IMG/VR virus record: IMGVR_UViG_3300031963_000665
Coordinates: 1-30,185 of that record
Reading direction: 5' to 3' (one strand)
From: a virus
Length of the DNA stretch: 30,185 nt
Shown here: in pieces, positions 14,062 through 20,472 of the stretch
Numbering within the stretch: the first letter of the stretch is position 1
How the letters are laid out: the number at the start of each line of letters is the position of its first letter
Made by a program: the position numbers and the translations under genes
Notes under the pieces: model-generated
The model's database searches: none
What the model saw: only the letters and a program-made list of their open reading frames with translations
Told to the model about the DNA's origin: nothing

Positions 14062-15601
14062 GATGCCAGCCTATTTCGGGACTATCGATGTCGGTACCGC
14101 TTGGGGTGCCGTAGAGGTAGACTACCCACAGCAACACGTCGCACGACGTTGGGAAGCGGCAGAAACCAACCGGCTCAACGAAGCACACTGGCAACCAGTC
14201 TCCGACGAGATCAACGACGCACTCACCGCCGACATCAAGTTACTTCAGCAACGTTGCCGGCACGAAGCGAACAACAATTCTGTGATCGATGGCGGTATCG
14301 AAACGCACGTCACCAACGTTGTCGGCTCGACCGGCCCGACGTTGCAAGTGCTCACGGATGACGATCGATTCAATAGCGAAATCGAACAACTTCTAAAGTA
14401 TTGGTCGGCGAACTGCGAGTTTCAAGACGATTTGAGTTTGGTCGATCTTCTCGAGGGCTGGACCGCTCAATACTTGTTCAACGGCGAAATGTTGGTTCAA
14501 GAGATCGTCGGCAAAGGAATCGCGGATTATCGGTTGCACGATCTCGGGGCCGAAGCGTTCGATATGACGATTCAAAACCCCAACATCTACGGCGGGATTG
14601 AACTGGATGAAAACCAGAAAGTGAAGTTGTATCACGTCTGCGACCCAGGCAACCCAGGGGATAAAGCAAAACTCCCGAAAGAATTCACGCTCCATTGTTA
14701 TCGTCGACGGTTTGCGATGCAACGGCGCGGATTGCCACCGATGGCGTCATCGTTGCCGACCGCTGCCGATATGCGTGACTATGACGACCAAGTGCAAGAC
14801 GCAGCTCGGGCCGCTGCCGATTACTCAGTGATCATGTATTCCGATCACCCCGACGCGGACTTTTCCAAGCCACTCAACGAAAACGTTGCGGTACGTCGGC
14901 GAACGCGTTCGTATGCTCCGCCTGGTTGGAAACCGTTCGAACTGAAAGCTAGTCAACCAGGTATCACGTACGACAGCTACCGGGAACAGCGTCACACCGA
15001 TTTGGCTGGGACGCTTGGCGAAATGCCGTTGATGATTTTTCGACGGTCGGCCAGAAACCACAACATGAGTTCCGCACGATTCGACGGCGCACGGTACGGA
15101 AAAGCAATCGACCGATTCCAACGCCGGCTAGAACGTCGCATGCTCAATCCCGTTCTACGTCGATTGGTTCGAATTGCTCAGATGTTGAAGCTATTGCGAC
15201 CAACGCCCATGAATCGGATTTCACGCAAATTGCAATACGACTTTCCGCATTGTGTGTTGCCTATCGCATGGACTTGGCCAAAGCCTCCACCGGTCGACGC
15301 ATTGAAGGATTCGATGGCACAACGCATCCAGTTGGAAAACGGAACCAAGTCGTTTACGCAGGTTTGCGCAGAGAACGGCGATCGATCCGACGAAGTGATT
15401 CGACTTCGAAAGAAAGATAACACGGAACTTGCTGCGAACGATCTACCGCCGATCATCGGAGCGTTACCGGTGACGGATGTCGAATTGATCAAGTCAATCT
15501 ATTCGTTGGATGACGAAGAACCAGACGCAACGCAAGAAGAATCAACGGAAGAACCGAACGCAAATCAGACGGACGAAAGCACACCCACGGAGCCGCAATA
15601 A
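14054..15601 (+). CDS. portal protein, lambda gpB type
   Basis: The 515-residue protein contains the landmarks of lambda-type portals (Phage_portal_2): VSDEINDALTADIKLLQQRC with R-rich helices near the N terminus, NNNSVIDGGIETHVTNVVGS, GEMLVQEI, HVCDPGNPGDKAK, MRDYDDQVQDAARAAADYSV, and a C-terminal PHCVLPIAWTWPKPPPVD followed by an acidic Gln/Asn/Glu tail. It forms the dodecameric DNA-entry ring of the capsid. GTG 14054 overlaps the preceding gene, with GTGAGG seven bases upstream; ATG 14063 is possible. The stop TAA overlaps the ATG of the protease-capsid gene (TAATG). Confidence 0.85.
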   Translation: MDKMPAYFGTIDVGTAWGAVEVDYPQQHVARRWEAAETNRLNEAHWQPVSDEINDALTADIKLLQQRCRHEANNNSVIDGGIETHVTNVVGSTGPTLQVLTDDDRFNSEIEQLLKYWSANCEFQDDLSLVDLLEGWTAQYLFNGEMLVQEIVGKGIADYRLHDLGAEAFDMTIQNPNIYGGIELDENQKVKLYHVCDPGNPGDKAKLPKEFTLHCYRRRFAMQRRGLPPMASSLPTAADMRDYDDQVQDAARAAADYSVIMYSDHPDADFSKPLNENVAVRRRTRSYAPPGWKPFELKASQPGITYDSYREQRHTDLAGTLGEMPLMIFRRSARNHNMSSARFDGARYGKAIDRFQRRLERRMLNPVLRRLVRIAQMLKLLRPTPMNRISRKLQYDFPHCVLPIAWTWPKPPPVDALKDSMAQRIQLENGTKSFTQVCAENGDRSDEVIRLRKKDNTELAANDLPPIIGALPVTDVELIKSIYSLDDEEPDATQEESTEEPNANQTDESTPTEPQ

Positions 15602-18021
15602 TGCCAGCCAATGTAGTGGATCGCTCCGCCGATCCTGTCACTGCAAGAACAAAAAAGAGATCGTCGGAGCGATCTACGACAATTTGCCGAGCCGCAACCG
15701 TCGTCGATCCGTCACCGACAACGCTCGACCGCGAGAAACGCACGGTTCGTGCAGTCATAGCCACCGATTCACCAGTCACCGTCTACGATTGGGAAAACGA
15801 TGTAGAGTACGACGAGGTTCTCGTCCCGTCCGGCATGGTCGAACCAACACGCATGAAATTGCGAGTCGATCACAACACGTATCGATCGCTTGACGTGATC
15901 GGTTCCGTGTTCGATTTCACGATCACCAAACGAGCAGTCGAGGCAACGCTCCGATTCTCGCGAGCGTCCGACGTGGAGCCAATCTTTACACGCGTTGCCG
16001 AACGGGATCTAGATTCCGTTTCCATCGGTGCACGCTACTTGTTACGCAACACGAAATGGTTGGAGCCTGGACAATCACACGAAGTCGACGGGGTGAAGTA
16101 CACAGCACGGAAGATCCCGATGCGTGTTGTGCTGAAATGGGAACCGAGGGAAACGTCTATTGTGGATGAGCCTGCGGATTCCAGGGCGTTGATTCGTGGT
16201 GCTAAGAATGGATCGCGGAGCGATCCACTACGATCATGCAAAAACGGGACACGCAAACAACGTGGTGTAAATTCTTCTCGCAATCGTGCGACGAGCACCA
16301 ACGACCAATCTTTAGGGAACGAGACCATGCCAGCGACAACTCGCAAAGCTAAGACCAACCGAGGAACGAAGACCACGCGGCGAGTTCGCCCAGCGGATAC
16401 AACCGCAACCACACAACGCAAGCAATACACGGAAGACGTCGAGGATGAAGTCGACGCAGAAGATGTAGACGACGCTGACGTTGAATCGGTCGACACGGAA
16501 GAAACCGGGGCTAGCGCCCGTCGGCTCAACGAAGAACAAAGCACAAAGAACAAAGAACCTGCGTTTGACGCAGCCGCCGAACGAAAGGCCGAACGGTCGC
16601 GAATCTCTCGCATCATGGAAATGGCTTCCGGTGGCGAAAACGAAGTTCCACAGAAGCTCGTAGAACGAGCAATCAACGAAGGTTGGTCACCCGCGAAAGC
16701 CGGTCAACAATTCTTCCTCAACCTTCAAAACCGATCTAGCAAACCAACGAAACAAACCGGTGACGGAGTGAATCGAGCACCTGCCATCCACTCAGTCGAA
16801 GGAGCCAGCATCGAGGCCCTTCAGTGCGCAGTTCTACTCCGCGCCGGTTATAAACTTGACAATCCAATATTCGGCACCGACGCGGCACAAATTTCGTTTG
16901 CTCGGTCAAAAATGGATTGGTTACACCGATTCAATGACGATCTCAAGTCGAAAGGCAACTCCGATGTTGAACGCATCGTAGACGCTGGTCGAAAGATGCG
17001 ACACGATTCGGCAGTGAAGACAGCCGAACGCGTTTTGCGACTTCGCGGAAAACGAGTTTCCGAAGATCCTGAAGAAATGGTTCAACGTGCGTTCTCGGAT
17101 TCCTATCTGCCACGCGTTTTCACTGCGTTGCTCAACGTCGGTGTGATCGTTGGTTATGCAGAGTACGAAGATTCAACTATCGGCTGGGTTGATTCAGTCG
17201 ATTGGAACGACTTCCGAATGAATCAGCCTATCGGATTGGATTCCACAAGCGGTATGAAAAAGCATACACGCGGAACCAAGGCGAAACTGGTCAAGATGGC
17301 GGACTTCGGCGAACCGTACGCAATCGCACGGTACACCGGCGATCTCGTGTTCGATGATATGGATTTCATCGACGGACGGATCGACGTAAAGTCACGAATC
17401 CCGCAAGAAATGGGCCGCATGGCTGCACGTCTCCGACCGGATTTGGTGTACGCATTGCTGCACAACAACCCAACGCTAAGTGATTCGGTCACACTGTTCC
17501 ACGCTGATCGCGGAAATATCGTTACCGGTGCACCGCTCGACGTTGCTGGTTTGAGCAAGGCAGAAACAGCGATTGGTTTAGCAAAGGTTACGCAGGCCAA
17601 CGGCAACCCGCGAGCACTCAACCAAATGATGGGGCATGTGATCGTTCCGCGAACACACCGAGCCGCTGCCAAGGTTGCGACAGCTTCCACAAAGGTTATC
17701 ACCGGTTCGGCGGTAATGGTCGGCGATCTCAACCCGCACGACGGCGAGTACATGCTTCACAGTGACGCACGTCTCGACTTGGGCGTTGAGAATCCAGACA
17801 GCGGAATTTTTGTTGCTGGTGATCCAACGCGGTGGTACGGTGCCGAACGCAGCGGAACCAACACATTGCAAGCTGGTTACCGACAAGGGACCGGGCGAGC
17901 TCCGTCCATCCGCTCCTATGTTCTCACTCAAGGAACTTGGGGAATGGGTTGGGACGTTCTGCACGACATCGGTGTTGGTATCGTCCAGGCTCGCGGCCTA
18001 GTTCGATGCGACGTCGACTAA
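15601..18021 (+). CDS. prohead serine protease fused in frame to scaffold and major capsid protein (806 aa)
   Basis: The ATG overlaps the portal stop. Residues 1-35 are encoded by a REPIN. Residues about 45-200 form a prohead protease with candidate catalytic H91 (RVDHNTYRSL) and S141 (LDSVSIGARY). Residues 200-240 come from a REP repeat and the internal promoter. After M243 follow a basic then acidic scaffold-like linker (TEDVEDEVDAEDVDDADVES), a translated composite repeat (TGASARRLNEEQSTKNKE) and a capsid domain (about 400-806) of Mu gpT-like character (LPRVFTALLNVGVIVGYAEY, GRMAARLRPDLVYALLHNNP). The protease processes the prohead in assembly. No stop separates the two halves, so a full fusion and a nested capsid product may both be made. 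Confidence 0.78.
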   Translation: MPANVVDRSADPVTARTKKRSSERSTTICRAATVVDPSPTTLDREKRTVRAVIATDSPVTVYDWENDVEYDEVLVPSGMVEPTRMKLRVDHNTYRSLDVIGSVFDFTITKRAVEATLRFSRASDVEPIFTRVAERDLDSVSIGARYLLRNTKWLEPGQSHEVDGVKYTARKIPMRVVLKWEPRETSIVDEPADSRALIRGAKNGSRSDPLRSCKNGTRKQRGVNSSRNRATSTNDQSLGNETMPATTRKAKTNRGTKTTRRVRPADTTATTQRKQYTEDVEDEVDAEDVDDADVESVDTEETGASARRLNEEQSTKNKEPAFDAAAERKAERSRISRIMEMASGGENEVPQKLVERAINEGWSPAKAGQQFFLNLQNRSSKPTKQTGDGVNRAPAIHSVEGASIEALQCAVLLRAGYKLDNPIFGTDAAQISFARSKMDWLHRFNDDLKSKGNSDVERIVDAGRKMRHDSAVKTAERVLRLRGKRVSEDPEEMVQRAFSDSYLPRVFTALLNVGVIVGYAEYEDSTIGWVDSVDWNDFRMNQPIGLDSTSGMKKHTRGTKAKLVKMADFGEPYAIARYTGDLVFDDMDFIDGRIDVKSRIPQEMGRMAARLRPDLVYALLHNNPTLSDSVTLFHADRGNIVTGAPLDVAGLSKAETAIGLAKVTQANGNPRALNQMMGHVIVPRTHRAAAKVATASTKVITGSAVMVGDLNPHDGEYMLHSDARLDLGVENPDSGIFVAGDPTRWYGAERSGTNTLQAGYRQGTGRAPSIRSYVLTQGTWGMGWDVLHDIGVGIVQARGLVRCDVD
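15613..15680. repeat. REPIN-like pair translated at the protease N terminus
   Basis: A forward copy (15613-15635, GTAGTGGATCGCTCCGCC) and an inverted copy (15659-15680, ATCGTCGGAGCGATC then TACGAC) share compensating stem changes. The pair begins 12 bases after the protease start codon and is open in the coding frame (VVDRSADP ... SSERSTT). It adds about 25 residues that have no counterpart in ordinary prohead proteases. Confidence 0.88.
16210..16231 (-). repeat. REP hairpin between protease and capsid domains
   Basis: GGATCGC-GGA-GCGATCC then ACTAC, in the coding frame as GSRSDPLRS. It lies right before the internal GGGACAC promoter, at the natural end of the protease domain, which is where a former intergenic region would be expected. 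Confidence 0.9.
16237..16273 (+). promoter_or_regulatory. GGGACAC-type promoter inside the protease-capsid ORF
   Basis: TGCAAAAAC (16237-16245), GGGACAC (16246-16252), 15 bases, TAAATT (16268-16273). The predicted start near 16280 precedes an AGGGA ribosome-binding site (16314-16318) and ATG 16327. It would express the capsid part alone, at a higher level than the protease. Confidence 0.7.
16327..18021 (+). CDS. major capsid protein, nested start (564 aa)
   Basis: ATG 16327 is in frame with the protease ORF but has its own promoter (16237-16273) and AGGGA eight bases upstream. This start gives a 564-residue product MPATTRKAKTNRGTKTTRRV with a basic N terminus, an acidic scaffold-like linker and the capsid domain (ending VRCDVD). 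The arrangement parallels nested scaffold/protease genes of lambda-like phages and would meet the need for many capsid copies per protease. The linker contains a translated GGGGCTAGCGCCC/heptamer composite repeat (16502-16560). Mu gpT-type capsid family is my best match. Confidence 0.65.
   Translation: MPATTRKAKTNRGTKTTRRVRPADTTATTQRKQYTEDVEDEVDAEDVDDADVESVDTEETGASARRLNEEQSTKNKEPAFDAAAERKAERSRISRIMEMASGGENEVPQKLVERAINEGWSPAKAGQQFFLNLQNRSSKPTKQTGDGVNRAPAIHSVEGASIEALQCAVLLRAGYKLDNPIFGTDAAQISFARSKMDWLHRFNDDLKSKGNSDVERIVDAGRKMRHDSAVKTAERVLRLRGKRVSEDPEEMVQRAFSDSYLPRVFTALLNVGVIVGYAEYEDSTIGWVDSVDWNDFRMNQPIGLDSTSGMKKHTRGTKAKLVKMADFGEPYAIARYTGDLVFDDMDFIDGRIDVKSRIPQEMGRMAARLRPDLVYALLHNNPTLSDSVTLFHADRGNIVTGAPLDVAGLSKAETAIGLAKVTQANGNPRALNQMMGHVIVPRTHRAAAKVATASTKVITGSAVMVGDLNPHDGEYMLHSDARLDLGVENPDSGIFVAGDPTRWYGAERSGTNTLQAGYRQGTGRAPSIRSYVLTQGTWGMGWDVLHDIGVGIVQARGLVRCDVD
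16502..16560 (+). repeat. composite repeat translated inside the capsid gene
   Basis: AAACCGGGGCTAGCGCCCGT (16502-) continues TCGGCTC and then GAAGAAC/AAAGCAC/AAAGAAC heptamers. Module order matches the minus-strand intergenic copy at 3935-4001. It encodes GASARRLNEEQSTKNKE within the linker upstream of the capsid fold, without disrupting the frame. Confidence 0.82.
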
Positions 18022-18022
18022 C

Positions 18023-18130
18023 GTAGTGGATCGCTCCGCGATCCATTCTTAAAAAACACATTATCAAAAACATCCTGAACCGCTTCGGCGGTTTAGTTCG
18101 GGGAATCAGGATTGCGGAGCAATCCGCTAC
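18023..18130. repeat. REPIN with nested TTCG hairpin after the capsid gene
   Basis: A forward REP copy (18023-18044) and an inverted copy (18109-18130, GGATTGC-GGA-GCAATCC then GCTAC) flank a 64-base loop. Inside it, AACCGC-TTCG-GCGGTT (18078-18093) is a perfect tetraloop hairpin within an outer CCTGA/TCAGG pairing. This is a good candidate terminator or processing site between capsid and decoration genes. Confidence 0.9.
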
Positions 18131-18150
18131 TTTCATAGGGTTAAAAAATC

Positions 18151-18513
18151 ATGTCGTTGTTGATCAAAGATTTGGGCGGAGTCGACGGACGCGAAGAATA
18201 CGTTTGTCTAGCGGAAACACTTCCGGGGGCAATCGTCCAGACAACTGACGGATTGCTCGGCTACGTCATGGGCTCGCGAGCCTATGCGACTGGTGAGAAA
18301 GCGCCAATCATTACCGACGGACTTGTATCGCTAGACTCCGCGTCCGGTACGACGTTCTCCGTCGGGGCATCAGTTTATTACAACATGACCACAAAGCTAG
18401 CCGTCGCATCCGGTGCACATCCGCAAGCCGGGGGAGCGATCAAGGCGAAGACTAGCGGCCAGTTGTTTGTCGACGTGCGATTGAATCAGCTCAAACTAGC
18501 AGCCGGTAGCTAA
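18151..18513 (+). CDS. capsid decoration/cement protein, DUF2190-like (120 aa)
   Basis: The 120-residue protein contains the DUF2190 pattern: an N-terminal LPGAIVQTTDGLLGYVMGSR strand pair, then GEKAPIITDGLVSLDSASGT, GASVYYNMTTKLAVASG and a closing AGGAIKAKTSGQLFVDVRL. Members of this family stabilise phage capsid shells. Position straight after the major capsid gene fits. A weak AGGG precedes ATG 18151. The upstream gap holds a REPIN that may limit read-through from the capsid transcript. Confidence 0.7.
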   Translation: MSLLIKDLGGVDGREEYVCLAETLPGAIVQTTDGLLGYVMGSRAYATGEKAPIITDGLVSLDSASGTTFSVGASVYYNMTTKLAVASGAHPQAGGAIKAKTSGQLFVDVRLNQLKLAAGS

Positions 18514-18559
18514 AGTCGTTTAGCCGGTTGGTAGGTCTCCTGTTTTGCTTGAAAGATCC

Positions 18560-19072
18560 ATGAAAAAAATTTACTCCATTATTGCCAACGGGCAAGTATC
18601 GCTTGAGGGTCAAGTGATCGAGGCGGGTGACTGCATCGGGACACTGACCACAGAGCAACCCATTGGCAACGTTCAATCCTTGATCCGTTTCGGAAACTGT
18701 TCCTTGCAACCCGTTGCCAGCGAACCGGCGATGGTGAAACGCAAAGCAGAATCGAAGGCGAAACCGCTCGCGACTGAAAAGCCAGAAAGCGAACCGTCTA
18801 TCGATCCTGTCGATCCTGATGCGCTCAACCAACTCTCTGACGATCTACCGACTCCAACGAAGGAACCGGAGAAAGCCAAAGAGCCTGAACCGGAGTTAGA
18901 ACTAGACGAGTCCTTTGCAACGCTCGACAAGAAATGGGCCAAGGCTTTGACGGTTCACGGTCTAGCGAATCGCGAAGCGGTAGCGAAGTTTGTCGCGGAT
19001 GGTAAGGACTTGAAAGAGGTCGACGGGATCGGCAACAAAACGAAGATCGCCATTGAAGCGTGGCTAAAGTAA
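18560..19072 (+). CDS. virion-region protein with C-terminal helix-hairpin-helix domain (170 aa)
   Basis: The ATG 18560 start is chosen over TTG 18545. The product has a small beta-rich N terminus (MKKIYSIIANGQVSLEGQVI), a long Lys/Glu/Pro-rich linker (about 57-115) and a C-terminal segment GLANREAVAKFVADGKDLKE...GIGNKTKIAIEAWL. That segment matches helix-hairpin-helix DNA-binding motifs (GIGxxTxxxI). A DNA-binding tail on a head-region protein is unusual; it may contact packaged DNA or the connector. Its stop is followed directly by a heptamer hairpin. Confidence 0.6.
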   Translation: MKKIYSIIANGQVSLEGQVIEAGDCIGTLTTEQPIGNVQSLIRFGNCSLQPVASEPAMVKRKAESKAKPLATEKPESEPSIDPVDPDALNQLSDDLPTPTKEPEKAKEPEPELELDESFATLDKKWAKALTVHGLANREAVAKFVADGKDLKEVDGIGNKTKIAIEAWLK

Positions 19073-19138
19073 AACCGTTCTTGGTTCTTCGTGCTTGGTT
19101 CTTCGTTGAACCAAGAACCACGAACTAAGAACTAACAA
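19073..19138. repeat. GTTCTTN heptamer hairpin, likely terminator
   Basis: AACCGTTCTTGGTTCTTCGT... is mirrored by ...AAGAACCACGAACTAAGAAC and AAAGAACGGC. The repeat fills the gap between the HhH gene and the gene at 19157, whose ATG follows closely without a Shine-Dalgarno. No GGGACAC promoter accompanies this copy, unlike those at 13659 and 22964. Confidence 0.85.
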
Positions 19139-19156
19139 CAAAGAACGGCTGTTTTC

Positions 19157-19549
19157 ATGTCCCTTCACTCGCAAAACGTAGACGCAGCACTAGCGAATCA
19201 CCGCGTCTACTTAGGCGAGTCATCTACGTCCACATCCAAAGTTGAATACCGCGAAAACGTCAACGTCCCTTGGCGATTGGTCGACATGGCCGTCGTTCAT
19301 GGTGAGTTTCTCCAACGCGTTCAAAAAGGGATGCAGACATCCAAAGAGGTTCGGCGACACGTCTTTTGCGATGCGGCACAGATCACCGATCGATTGAATT
19401 GTCACATTCGCATTGGCGGTGTCGGCGGTCAAGTGTATTCGATCTGTGAGATCACCCGCAAAGGCTCACGCATGCAGCTCCATCTAGTTCGTTTCTCAGC
19501 GATGGAGACAACCCGACCCGATTATCGTCAACCGACAGCGAGGCGATAA
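19157..19549 (+). CDS. head-tail connector-type protein (130 aa)
   Basis: The 130-residue, mixed alpha/beta protein (MSLHSQNVDAALANHRVYLG ... GQVYSICEITRKGSRMQLHL) is encoded after the capsid group and overlaps the next gene (TAATG). Size and place match small neck or adaptor proteins. No specific family is recognised. The ATG follows the AACGGCTGTTTTC end of the heptamer hairpin and has no ribosome-binding site, so the start relies on the reading frame only. Confidence 0.5.
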   Translation: MSLHSQNVDAALANHRVYLGESSTSTSKVEYRENVNVPWRLVDMAVVHGEFLQRVQKGMQTSKEVRRHVFCDAAQITDRLNCHIRIGGVGGQVYSICEITRKGSRMQLHLVRFSAMETTRPDYRQPTARR

Positions 19550-20079
19550 TGGGAGTGATTCTAGACCCACTCGAGCGACTCAAGAAAACGTTCTCCGAAT
19601 GCGTGCACGTCGCAACATGGATGGGCATCGACCCGCCAAACGCCGAACTAGTCGCGGAACGAATCTACCTTGATGGAATCGGAACACCCGATTTCAACGC
19701 TGAGACGTTGACACCACAGCAACAAAAGACGCTTCGCCCGTACATTGTGATCTATCCCAGTTCGCAGATGGGGTATCGATTCCACAAAGACGGATCACCC
19801 AACTGTTGGCGTGGCCAAGGTTCCGCAATCGCTGTTTTGTCAAATCACTACAACACCGACGTGTCGATCGATGAGCACTTTCGACAGTCGGCAACGATCA
19901 TCGAAAAGATTGTCAGTTGCGAAACGTCCGGCCAACCTGGATTGATTGAGATGGCCGCGATTGCCGGGTATCTGAATTGTTCAGCAATCGAAGTGTATTT
20001 TGAGGGTCGAACACCAGCCGATCAGGTGGCAAACTATGGCGACGCGTACGACGTGGCGATCGTCGTGGAGTATCAATAA
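19549..20079 (+). CDS. tail terminator/completion-type protein (176 aa)
   Basis: The ATG overlaps the previous stop. The 176-residue product (MGVILDPLERLKKTFSECVH...) has a middle segment PYIVIYPSSQMGYRFHKDGS and an acidic, helical C terminus ending AYDVAIVVEYQ. The final strand 'DVAIVVEYQ' resembles tail-terminator proteins, which cap the tube and end in a beta strand. Support is positional and pattern-level only. Confidence 0.45.
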   Translation: MGVILDPLERLKKTFSECVHVATWMGIDPPNAELVAERIYLDGIGTPDFNAETLTPQQQKTLRPYIVIYPSSQMGYRFHKDGSPNCWRGQGSAIAVLSNHYNTDVSIDEHFRQSATIIEKIVSCETSGQPGLIEMAAIAGYLNCSAIEVYFEGRTPADQVANYGDAYDVAIVVEYQ

Positions 20080-20082
20080 ACC

Positions 20083-20472
20083 ATGACGCAGCAACTTGAG
20101 GCGGGAGAAGTCGGCAAGCGTGCGGATGAGTACGTTCTGCGACTTGATCAATACAATCACCACACGTTTCCGATCGAACTCACATCAGGCACGAACAACA
20201 CGCCCATTGACGCTACCGGTGCGAGTCTTATTTGGACAATTCGACGGAAAGCCGGTGACGCGTCGCCGTTGAAAACGATAACGATAACCTGGACAGACAG
20301 AGCAACAGGGAAAGCGACCGCGAGTGTCTACATTGATTTGCCGTGTGGACCACGCGAGACAGATTTAGCCAGTCAATACTTTCACGAGATGGTTTACGTC
20401 GACAGCTTGGGCAACATCCTGACGAGCATCAAAGGCCCCTGCATCGTAAACCGAGGAGCATTGCGACCATGA
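20083..20472 (+). CDS. tail-fibre-associated beta-sandwich protein (129 aa)
   Basis: The product holds LDQYNHHTFPIELTSGTNNT, then ATGASLIWTIRRKAGDASPL, and closes with LPCGPRETDLASQYFHEMVY and LGNILTSIKGPCIVNRG. This alternation of a GATxxWxxR strand and a SxYxxE(MV) strand is typical of small Ig-like baseplate or fibre-attachment domains (BppU-type N domains). It overlaps the fibre gene by ATGA, so the two are probably co-translated and act together at the tail tip. Confidence 0.55.
   Translation: MTQQLEAGEVGKRADEYVLRLDQYNHHTFPIELTSGTNNTPIDATGASLIWTIRRKAGDASPLKTITITWTDRATGKATASVYIDLPCGPRETDLASQYFHEMVYVDSLGNILTSIKGPCIVNRGALRP

Noticed and set aside
16035-16676. 213-codon minus-strand frame inside the protease-capsid ORF
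   Set aside because: It is antisense to confident protease sequence and full of Ser/Val low-complexity residues.
18637-18660. Another GGGACAC occurrence on the plus strand
   Set aside because: It lies inside the HhH gene and lacks a TA-type hexamer at the 15-base distance, so it does not fit the promoter pattern.
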